A DNA stretch of 35,080 nucleotides from Candidatus Peribacteraceae bacterium (GCA_028712095.1 JAQTQU010000009.1:1-35080); one strand, 5' to 3'. Shown: positions 8,671 to 16,472, counted from the stretch's first letter. The notes: generated by a model from the letters alone, not told the origin. Translations and numbers: made by a program.

Positions 8671-10320
8671 TTATTTTATTCCCCAGATTGCTCCTCTGGT
8701 ATTCCCCGATTTTTTTGTGATGAACCCATTACGCTTTAGCTCTTGAAGCATGTTTGAAATATCTTGACGACTCAGTTCTGGCAATGCTGCTGCGAATTCG
8801 TCCAAATGAGCACCCTTTTCATTTTTCCGTAAATGTTCAAGTATCAACTGCTTTTTTACATCTCTGGAAAGACCCTTAAGCCTTATATATTCACCCTGCT
8901 TATTTTTTGATGTGTAATAGTTGTGAGAAAGCATATACCTAGTACCCTTTGTCCTACCGACTTGCTCCACAATCCCGATGTCCAGAAAAGACTGGACTTC
9001 TTCTTTTGCAGGAGATGCATCTCCACTTTCCATTGCCTGCAACAGTACAATATCACCAAGTGAAAGATGTACCTGTTTTTCATTAATGACACGTTCAAGA
9101 TATTGCAGGAAGGCAGGGTTCTTTACCTGTGCTGAAACAGTCAGTACAACATCATGCTTATCAGTACCGGAAAAATCCGGTATGCCTTTACCTTCTTTGA
9201 TAGTCTCTTCAAAAACCGTATCCATCCCCTGTCCTGCACGTTGTACAAGTCCAACATGCTGCAGCGCCTCTGCTAGAAGTCTGTTTCTTGGCGTACTCTT
9301 TCTGATGATATTTTCCGGCGTCACCCCCGGAAGGAAGCCCCCCGGACTTTGAATGGTAAACTCCTGTGGCGACTGCTTGATGATAATTGATCCTGGTTGT
9401 CTGTAATCACGATGCGTAACAGCATTGAGAATGATCTCTTTGGTCACCTTTTCGTTGAATGCGGGAATCTCCGGCGTGAAGAACCCTTCCTGCATCTGGG
9501 TAATCTGATTACGTGAGACGATCTTATCCCACAATCGATCCTGCACCCGAAAGAAAGCGGCACGATAATCCACACGATCCTGATATTCGATGGCGTCTTT
9601 GTTATTACGATACTGGAAGATGATTTCAGCATTTGGGAGATGTGTACGCAGAGATACTTCAGTGCCCAGAAGAATTAGTGCGGCATACGTTAAACCTTCC
9701 TCATTGCGAAGCTCCAGATCATTCAGAAGCTGAGACGAATCAGCCGTCGTACGATGACGACGCTCGTAGAGCGCCTGCATCACACCGAGAGCATCACTAT
9801 CAACATCATCCATCGTCATGCCAGAGACAATTTGCGCAGAATAATCCGTATCTTGCTCAAGGAGAATATTGCGCTGCGTCTGGTCATCCATTTCGTGCAG
9901 CTCTTCGCCGACCCGCATGAGTGGAATTCCGTAGAACTTAATAACTTCCCCAATTCCCCTTGGTGGAATGTGTATCACAAGCACTCGTCTTTCTTGCTCA
10001 TCAAGAAACTCATCGATATCGATGCGTTTTCCCAAACAATTGAATATCTGTTCTTTTGCCTTCGTGATATTCGGAATGGCACTCGTGCCAACAATCTCCT
10101 TCTGGTTATTCACGCCCAACACTAGCAAACCACCGCCCTCATTGCCCAGAGCAACAGCATACCCATACACGGAATTCTTTTGCCGCCTCTCGTTCCTTTC
10201 ACCGCTGCCAAGCAGCGAATAGTCGTTTGACGCAGTTTTGAACTCTACATGTTCATGCTCGGATGTGTTGCGCAGTAGCTGACGAAGTTCGTGAAGGTTC
10301 ATATCAGTATTATGGCGCAT
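8671..10320 (-). CDS. AlbA_2 (Schlafen-type) DNA-binding / RecG-related ATP-binding domain protein
   Basis: EHEHVEFKTASND...GYAVALGNEGGGLLVLGVNNQKEIVGT; KEIILNAVTHRDYRQPGSIIIKQSPQEFTIQSPGGFLPGVTPENIIRKSTPRNRLLAEAL; C-terminal winged-helix-like. MNLHELRQ at 10302 may be the true start. Confidence 0.88.
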   Translation of the reverse strand: MRHNTDMNLHELRQLLRNTSEHEHVEFKTASNDYSLLGSGERNERRQKNSVYGYAVALGNEGGGLLVLGVNNQKEIVGTSAIPNITKAKEQIFNCLGKRIDIDEFLDEQERRVLVIHIPPRGIGEVIKFYGIPLMRVGEELHEMDDQTQRNILLEQDTDYSAQIVSGMTMDDVDSDALGVMQALYERRHRTTADSSQLLNDLELRNEEGLTYAALILLGTEVSLRTHLPNAEIIFQYRNNKDAIEYQDRVDYRAAFFRVQDRLWDKIVSRNQITQMQEGFFTPEIPAFNEKVTKEIILNAVTHRDYRQPGSIIIKQSPQEFTIQSPGGFLPGVTPENIIRKSTPRNRLLAEALQHVGLVQRAGQGMDTVFEETIKEGKGIPDFSGTDKHDVVLTVSAQVKNPAFLQYLERVINEKQVHLSLGDIVLLQAMESGDASPAKEEVQSFLDIGIVEQVGRTKGTRYMLSHNYYTSKNKQGEYIRLKGLSRDVKKQLILEHLRKNEKGAHLDEFAAALPELSRQDISNMLQELKRNGFITKKSGNTRGAIWGIK

Positions 10321-10366
10321 TATGTAAAATAATCACGCTTAAGCTACAATCCCCTTTGAATTGCTT

Positions 10367-10993
10367 ATGGAAACTATCGGAATCATATTATTGGCCGTAA
10401 TAGCGTACTTTCTCTGGAAAATCTATAACCAGCGCGAAGAAGAGGAAAAACAAATTGCAGACGAAAAGTTTGATGCTGAATGGGAAGCAAAGAAAAAAGA
10501 AGAATTTAAAGACTATCCACATCTATTAGGAAATGTGGACAATTCTTGGTTAGAACTTTTTGGAAGGCATTATGTTCAAAAGAATCTTCCGTTCCTAAAC
10601 GCAGCGTTTTTAATGTATTTGAAAGAAGCAAATAATACAAAATTGGATATCATGGAAGTAGATCACCTGTTTAATTCATTATGGGATCTTACAGAGGAAC
10701 TTCTTGAGCATTTAGAGAAATATCACGAAAGCACCAAATATGAATACGAAATAGCAATCATTACATTCTGGCAGCTGACTGCACAAGAAGCAGAATCTTT
10801 TATGGGAAAAGATGTCGAAACCATTAAAAGAATGTTCCAGACTTCACCATTTACTGATATAGAAAAAATCCCTTCATGGTTTCCTAAAAAAGAAAATCAC
10901 CCCGACAAAGAGCTAACATTCAGAGATGAAGAGGGCAATTTCCCAAGAGAATCAAAAGGCTCCAAACTTATCCATGAAAGAATAACAGTCTAG
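10367..10993 (+). CDS. hypothetical protein, N-terminal single TM anchor plus alpha-helical soluble domain
   Basis: METIGIILLAVIAYFLWKIYNQREEEEK...; no family recognised; AT-rich codon usage. Confidence 0.75.
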   Translation: METIGIILLAVIAYFLWKIYNQREEEEKQIADEKFDAEWEAKKKEEFKDYPHLLGNVDNSWLELFGRHYVQKNLPFLNAAFLMYLKEANNTKLDIMEVDHLFNSLWDLTEELLEHLEKYHESTKYEYEIAIITFWQLTAQEAESFMGKDVETIKRMFQTSPFTDIEKIPSWFPKKENHPDKELTFRDEEGNFPRESKGSKLIHERITV

Positions 10994-11012
10994 AATTGGA
11001 AATTGTTAAGTT

Positions 11013-11061
11013 TTTTGGGCTCCGGGCATTCACCCCTAAACCCTCTGCCCGTCGCCCAAAA
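11013..11061. repeat. bulged palindrome TTTTGGGC-tc-CGGGCA ... TGCCCG-tc-GCCCAAAA
   Basis: read directly; symmetric 14-bp paired arms with 2-nt internal loops. Confidence 0.6.
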
Positions 11062-11090
11062 CGACGAGTTTGTTTGTTGTTTTTCCGCCC

Positions 11091-11148
11091 CGAAAAGAAC
11101 GTAAGCTACAGGTGCCTTGGAATACGGTAAAAATTGACGTTACATAAC
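11091..11148 (-). repeat. right copy of the ~60-bp imperfect inverted repeat (IR-R)
   Basis: CGAAAAGAACGTAAGC...GGTGCC...GGTAAAAA...GTTACATAAC, reverse complement of IR-L. Confidence 0.75.
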
Positions 11149-11287
11149 AGCGGGTGTGCGGTTCGTCGCAGCGCTGTTTTTCAATAGACATGGATGGCAC
11201 TGCTCCTCACCCAAATCCGGCGGTTGTAGGGCGCTATCGCGCCAAATTATACAACCGCCGTACTTCGCACGCCCGCAAACGTTGGGC
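11142..11287 (+). other. attC-like recombination site 1 (146 bp)
   Basis: R''-like ACATAAC, arm GCGGGTGTGCG pairing with CGCACGCCCGC, apical stem CGGCGGTTGTA/TACAACCGCCG, R' GTTGGGC (GTTRRRY). Confidence 0.7.
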
Positions 11288-11345
11288 GAAAGAAATGCGG
11301 CTACGAAACTGTTTAGAATGCAAATTTGGTATACTATGTCTCACT

Positions 11346-11543
11346 ATGGAAACAGAAGTCACAATCTTCGTACGGGAATTCATTTATCCAGGACAAGAGC
11401 CGACTCTACCAGGAGCCGATGTCACAGTGCGTGAAGTTTATGGAAAAGGATCTAATGTCACCATACATCGAGAAAGTGGCATTTCACGTAGAGAAGCCGA
11501 ACAGCTTTTGAGACAAGCTAGTCTTAGCCCAACCGTTTGGTAA
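11346..11543 (+). CDS. 65-aa hypothetical protein, single ORF of a putative gene cassette
   Basis: METEVTIFVREFIYPGQEPTLPGADVTVREVYGKGSNVTIHRESGISRREAEQLLRQASLSPTVW; sits between two attC-like boxes; the longer upstream start would read through the attC-like site. Confidence 0.6.
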   Translation: METEVTIFVREFIYPGQEPTLPGADVTVREVYGKGSNVTIHRESGISRREAEQLLRQASLSPTVW

Positions 11544-11559
11544 TCGCCGCATTTCCATC

Positions 11560-11704
11560 GCCTAACACGGGTTACCCGGTTCGCATGGCTTCTTTTCAAA
11601 TCAAATTTGGTCGCAGCCATGCTTCTCCCAAATTTGACGATGATCTAACACTCCGCGTTAACATTTTATCATCATCAATCTTCGCATAGCCCGGAACGTT
11701 GGGC
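11560..11704 (+). other. attC-like recombination site 2 (145 bp)
   Basis: R'' GCCTAAC (RYYYAAC), CGGGTTA/TAGCCCG arms, internal stem GCATGGCT/AGCCATGC, R' GTTGGGC; same terminal box as site 1. Confidence 0.7.
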
Positions 11705-11744
11705 GAAAAACACACCACGCGGGCCGGTATTCACTTCTCAATGC

Positions 11745-12815
11745 TTACTTCTTCTGAGAAACCGCATCAAACGCCTGCTGCTCTTTGGCAAACTGCGCCT
11801 TGCTGAAATCTGCAAGCAGCCAGTCGGGGTGCTGCACATACCACTGCACGGTTTTTTCGAGACTCTGCTCGAATGTCTTGGGATACGCGAATCCCATTTC
11901 TTTGAGCTTGGACCCGTCAAGCGCGTACCGCAGGTCGTGTCCGGGACGGCTGGAATGAAAATCCACAAGCTCATACTTGAGCTCCTTGCCGATGACCTTG
12001 GCAATGAACTGCGCAAGCGAGAGATTATCAACCTCCTTCTCTCCGACGATATTGAATTTGTCCCCGAGAATCGGCACACCCTTCTCATGCTGACTGATCA
12101 AAAAGAGCATGGCCGCCGCCACGTTGCGCGCATGCACGTAGAAGCGGGTCCCCGCCTTCGTGCGGCTGGGATCGGAATGGACGAACAACCGCTCGCCGTG
12201 AAGAACGGCGTTGATCACTTTGGGAATGTATTTCTCGGGATGCTGCCGCTCGCCGAACACGTTCATGGTGTGGGTGACGACAACCGGGAGTCCGTAGGTA
12301 TTGAAGTAGCTGTACGCCAGCTCCTCGCCGCCGGCTTTGGTGGCGGCATAGGGATTGCTCGCCTTGTAGCGATCCCATTCCTTGTAGGCCACTCCCTCCG
12401 GCGCCGGGCCGAAGACTTCGTCGGTGGAAAAGTACGAAAGCAGCTCCAGACCGTCTAATGTGCGTGCGTAATCCAGCAGATTGCACGTGCCCACCACGTT
12501 ATCCTGCACAAATTCCATGGGATACTCGATCGAGCGATCGACGTGCGTGGATGCCGCAAGGTGGAAGATGTAGTTCACCGGCCCGATGCGGTTTGCGACA
12601 TACGGATTCACGGGGGAACGCAGATCGTGATAGACGAACTCGACCCGTCCGGCGAATTGCTTGCTCCACAGATCGATATCCGTGAGACGGTGCAGCGTGG
12701 AGGCGGAATCAATCTTGCTCAAACCCACCAGCTTCCAGTCGGTATTTTTGAGGATCCCCTCGGCAAAGTGATGGCCGATGAAGCCGTCAATTCCTGTGAG
12801 CAGAACGCGTTTCAT
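11745..12815 (-). CDS. NAD-dependent epimerase/dehydratase, dTDP-glucose 4,6-dehydratase-like (RmlB family)
   Basis: LLTGIDGFIGHHFAE, YFSTDEVFGP, NPYAATKAGGEELAYSY, NVFGERQHPEKYIP. Confidence 0.92.
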   Translation of the reverse strand: MKRVLLTGIDGFIGHHFAEGILKNTDWKLVGLSKIDSASTLHRLTDIDLWSKQFAGRVEFVYHDLRSPVNPYVANRIGPVNYIFHLAASTHVDRSIEYPMEFVQDNVVGTCNLLDYARTLDGLELLSYFSTDEVFGPAPEGVAYKEWDRYKASNPYAATKAGGEELAYSYFNTYGLPVVVTHTMNVFGERQHPEKYIPKVINAVLHGERLFVHSDPSRTKAGTRFYVHARNVAAAMLFLISQHEKGVPILGDKFNIVGEKEVDNLSLAQFIAKVIGKELKYELVDFHSSRPGHDLRYALDGSKLKEMGFAYPKTFEQSLEKTVQWYVQHPDWLLADFSKAQFAKEQQAFDAVSQKK

Positions 12816-12878
12816 ACCAAGGCATTCTATGCGCCCGCATACTTCTGCGAAAGAGAAATCTCCGCTAGTCTTTTGTGG

Positions 12879-14156
12879 ATGTCACAGCCAAGAGTCGCCG
12901 TATACATGCCGGCCTACGAGGCAAAGAAAGACCACATTCGGCCTGCCGTCGCATCGGTTCTCGCTCAGTCGTACACCGATTGGACTCTATGTATTAATGA
13001 TGATGCTTCTGTACGGGAAGATATCAAATCACACGTACAGAATTACCTTTCGGATCCTCGTATCACCTTCGGCAGAAATGAGAAAAATCTTGGCATCGGC
13101 GGCAACTGGAACGCATGCTGGCAGAGTTCTTTCCTCTCTCCCACTTTAACCCAAACCTCCATTCCCCGACCCCTTCCTCCCAAGGAGGAAGGGGAGGACA
13201 CCCTCGGCAGGCTAACAACCACAAACAACATACATCCCCCCTCTCCACGGGAGAGGGGGCTAGGAGGAGAGGCGGAATCTGAAAAGGAGTTGAGAGTAAG
13301 GGGGGTGAGGCGCGCTGACTCACAACAGTCACAGAAAGAAACTGAAAATTCTGTCGCCAATGAGGCTTCTCCCCCTCTCCCTGCGGGCGTTGGCAGGATG
13401 GGAGAGGGGGTAAGGGGGGTGAGGCAGCAATCCTCAGAATTCATCGCCTTTTTGTTCCATGACGACCTGTGGGAACCGGCCTACCTGGAAAAAATGATCG
13501 CCGCACTGGACGCACACCCTTCCGCAGGATTCGCCGCCGCAAACCATAGCTACCTGCAGGAAGGGAACGTGTCTGCGGCTCCGTTCTATGACGAGCTCCA
13601 TGATTTCGTACAAAAAAACGTACCGCCGGGATTGCACGAACACAGACGGTTCCTGCGCTGGTGGCTGGACCGCGGACTCAGGCCGAACGTGATCGGCGAA
13701 CCGAGCTTCGTCGTGCTCCGCAGAAATCTGATGGAGCAGGTTGGACCGTTCAATGAAACAATGGTGCAGTTTCTGGATAGCGAGTACTGGGCACGCTGTC
13801 TGCTGAAGACGGATTTCGTGTACGTACCGGAAGATCTGGGGAAATTCCGCGTGCATTCCGCCGGCATGAGCGCGGTGAATGAAGGATTGGGACGGGGCAT
13901 CTTCGAGCGGTTCCAGACGCTGCAGACGGTTGTCGCCGGTTTACCGCCGAAGGAACGCTCATCCGGAAACACGGCCATCGTGAACGCACTGAGCGGAATG
14001 ATCGGCCGGTACTTCGCGCGCAGAAAAGAGGGAAAATCCGTCAGTGGACATGGGAGCGGCGGACTGAAAAAATTCGTCTTCCGCCATCCATTCCTCCTGT
14101 TTCGGGCTTGGGTGCGGTGGTTACAGAATCTCCACGCTCAGAGCAGTGACCGATAG
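12879..14156 (+). CDS. glycosyltransferase family 2 with a ~95-aa repeat-derived in-frame insert
   Basis: MSQPRVAVYMPAYEAKKDHIRPAVASVLAQSYTDWTLCINDDAS; NLGIGGNWNACW...EFIAFLFHDDLWEP; insert at ~13130-13430 has repeat composition. Confidence 0.85.
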   Translation: MSQPRVAVYMPAYEAKKDHIRPAVASVLAQSYTDWTLCINDDASVREDIKSHVQNYLSDPRITFGRNEKNLGIGGNWNACWQSSFLSPTLTQTSIPRPLPPKEEGEDTLGRLTTTNNIHPPSPRERGLGGEAESEKELRVRGVRRADSQQSQKETENSVANEASPPLPAGVGRMGEGVRGVRQQSSEFIAFLFHDDLWEPAYLEKMIAALDAHPSAGFAAANHSYLQEGNVSAAPFYDELHDFVQKNVPPGLHEHRRFLRWWLDRGLRPNVIGEPSFVVLRRNLMEQVGPFNETMVQFLDSEYWARCLLKTDFVYVPEDLGKFRVHSAGMSAVNEGLGRGIFERFQTLQTVVAGLPPKERSSGNTAIVNALSGMIGRYFARRKEGKSVSGHGSGGLKKFVFRHPFLLFRAWVRWLQNLHAQSSDR

Positions 14157-15226
14157 ATTTCTTCATACCGCGAAACGATTCCCTGCCAATCGTAGGAGCG
14201 CGCGCTCATCATCCCGGCCTGTGCCAGCTCCTGCCACTGCCTGGGATCGGGCGAGAGAAGTTTCTGCATGGCCTGCGCAGCCCCCTCCGCATCATCCGGC
14301 GCAACGAGGAGCCCCGTGCGGCCATCCTCCACGATATCGGGGATGCCACCCGTGCGCGTTGCGATGACGGCACAACCGGCCGCCTGCGCCTCAAGAAACA
14401 CATTTCCCAGTGCTTCGCTGCGCGAGAGTCCGCAGAAGATTTGAGCCTGCGCGAATTCGTCGAAGACACGCGGAATCGGAATAAAGCCGGTAAAGGTGAC
14501 ATGTTCGAGAAGACGCAAATCCGCCGCCAGCTTCTTCAGCTCTTTCTCCTCTGATCCTTGTCCCACGATACGCAGATGTACCTGTGGCCCTCCGGTGAAG
14601 TCTTGGCGCATTTCCAGCAATCGCGCCAGTGAGCGCAAAAGCACATCAACCCCCTTCATCGGTTCCAGCCTGCCAACGAACAGGATGCGCCCGGGAATCT
14701 TTTTCATATCGGCACATGCGCGCTCGATCGCCGGAACATCGATGCCGTTGGGAATGAGCAGTGCATCCGTACGGCCGAAACTCTGTGCCCGCGTGAGAAG
14801 CGCACGACTGATCACCGTCACCCGATCGGCTTTCCGATGCATCAGCCCGATAAAAAGAGAGGTATTGGTGCTCTGACAGGTCAGGATGGTTTTGGCGTGC
14901 GGCATGAGCCATTTGGTACACACCATTGCCAGGCCGGCGAACGATTCGAGCACGGCATGCACGATCTGGGGCTGCGCGCGGCGAACGGCGAATGGTGCGA
15001 GGAACGGAAAGAGCCATTTATCGATACCGTGGCCGACCCCCACGCGCACCACGCGCGCCTGATTATGGAAGGGATCATCCTCCGGAATACTCAGCGTGAG
15101 GCGCGCAGTGACGATCGTGATGTCGAAGCGCTCACACAGACGATGAGCGATTTCTTCGGGACACGCTTCAGCTCCGCTTCGCAGCGGCGTGAGGAAAGTC
15201 GAGAGGAGAACGAGCTTGGGCTTCAT
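14138..15226 (-). CDS. glycosyltransferase family 4
   Basis: FVGRLEPMKGVDVLLRSLARL, SEALGNVFLEAQAAGCAVIATRTGGIPDIVEDGRTG; start at MKPKLVLLSTF. Confidence 0.92.
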   Translation of the reverse strand: MKPKLVLLSTFLTPLRSGAEACPEEIAHRLCERFDITIVTARLTLSIPEDDPFHNQARVVRVGVGHGIDKWLFPFLAPFAVRRAQPQIVHAVLESFAGLAMVCTKWLMPHAKTILTCQSTNTSLFIGLMHRKADRVTVISRALLTRAQSFGRTDALLIPNGIDVPAIERACADMKKIPGRILFVGRLEPMKGVDVLLRSLARLLEMRQDFTGGPQVHLRIVGQGSEEKELKKLAADLRLLEHVTFTGFIPIPRVFDEFAQAQIFCGLSRSEALGNVFLEAQAAGCAVIATRTGGIPDIVEDGRTGLLVAPDDAEGAAQAMQKLLSPDPRQWQELAQAGMMSARSYDWQGIVSRYEEIYRSLL

Positions 15227-15296
15227 GGAGGAGCGATCATCATACAGCGAATGTGGGGCTCCCGCAGTGCATTTCCTCATACATTACGCATCCTTC

Positions 15297-16469
15297 TCAT
15301 GAGAGAAGCCCGAAGACCGCCCGGTACTGCTCCCCCACCACCTTCCAATCAAAGACGTCCTCGATACGTTTGCGGGCGGCTTCTCCAATGGATCTGCGCT
15401 TGGCAGGATCCTCGAGCAGACGGCGGAGATGGCTCCTCAGCGCCTCGCGGTCACCCGCAGGAAAAAGCAGCCCCGACACGCCATTCTGAATGAGAAAACG
15501 ATTGCCACCGACATCGCTCGCAACGCACGCGCATCCGCTCGCCATCGCCTCCTGCAGGGCATTGCTTAAGCCCTCACTGTAACTGGGAAGCACGAAGATA
15601 TCGGTGGTACGCAGAATATCGGGAATGTCGTGACGCAGACCGGTGAAGGTCGCCTGTTTTTGATATTGATTTACCAGAGGATGGTTTACCTGCCCTGAGC
15701 TTGTCGAAGGGTACCAGCCGACGACCTGCACCTGCGTCTGTGGAAAATCCCGGAGAACGGAAACCGCCGCCGCGAGGTAGTCTGCAACACCCTTTACGGA
15801 TTCAAGACGGCCGACATAGGTCATTGTGACTCGTTGGAGCGTTGCTTGTTGCTCGTTTTCTTCTCCCCTCATCGAGAAACGAGTAACATCCACTCCAGTG
15901 GGAATCACCAGCGTCTTCCCAGAGATACAGAGCCGCTTGAGAAGTGATGCCGGTTGCGGATGGAAGAGCACGACGCGTCGCGCGCAGAGCAGAATGAGCC
16001 ATCCGAATGTCCATGCGTACATTGCGGCGCCGATGCGGGGGAGCAATCCCCGCGGCCACCACGTGATGCCGACGAAGGTATCGGTGAGCACCAGCGGCCG
16101 CCTGCCCGAGAGCGCCAGCGGAATCGCCGCAAGCGATGTCCAGAAGAGAATCTTATTGATGACGACGAGATCAGGGCGCTCCTCCCGGATAATACGTCGG
16201 ACCAGGCCGGTGAAACCGAACGCGATCCCGTAGTTCCACGGATCTTTGAGAAAGAAATCCTTCTTGCGGTAAATCGTAAGAGTATCGGAAACACGCTCAA
16301 CATGCCCCCCTCTCCCTTCGGGAGAGGGGCTGGGGGAGAGGGGCTTCCCCATACAGGCAACGACGACACGGTATCCCAAACGCTGCCACAACTCCGCCAG
16401 CTTCACCGAACTCACCATCCAGCGGTGCTCTTCTTTCCAATACGGCGATATCAGGAGAATGGTCTTCAT
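15297..16469 (-). CDS. glycosyltransferase family 4
   Basis: YVGRLESVKGVADYLAAA, SEGLSNALQEAMASGCACVASDVGGNRFLIQNG; contains in-frame LSPSPSPEGRGG and PSTSSGQ repeat peptides. Confidence 0.92.
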   Translation of the reverse strand: MKTILLISPYWKEEHRWMVSSVKLAELWQRLGYRVVVACMGKPLSPSPSPEGRGGHVERVSDTLTIYRKKDFFLKDPWNYGIAFGFTGLVRRIIREERPDLVVINKILFWTSLAAIPLALSGRRPLVLTDTFVGITWWPRGLLPRIGAAMYAWTFGWLILLCARRVVLFHPQPASLLKRLCISGKTLVIPTGVDVTRFSMRGEENEQQATLQRVTMTYVGRLESVKGVADYLAAAVSVLRDFPQTQVQVVGWYPSTSSGQVNHPLVNQYQKQATFTGLRHDIPDILRTTDIFVLPSYSEGLSNALQEAMASGCACVASDVGGNRFLIQNGVSGLLFPAGDREALRSHLRRLLEDPAKRRSIGEAARKRIEDVFDWKVVGEQYRAVFGLLS

Positions 16470-16472
16470 AGA

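Noticed and set aside
8671-10320. Annotating as RecG helicase
   Set aside because: No helicase motifs; only the AlbA_2 and RecG-related C-terminal ATP-binding region commonly misannotated as RecG.
10303-10330. dif-like sequence (TTATGTAAAAT) near the AlbA_2 start
   Set aside because: Only the XerD-like arm matches; no convincing XerC arm, and such AT-rich matches arise by chance.
11013-11061. Treating this palindrome as a third attC
   Set aside because: Its arms are TTTTGGGC...GCCCAAAA, opposite to the RYYYAAC...GTTRRRY order; listed only as a hairpin.
11154-11345. Upstream extension of the cassette ORF (MCGSSQRCFSIDMDG...)
   Set aside because: It would translate through the attC-like site; the first credible start is METEV at 11346.
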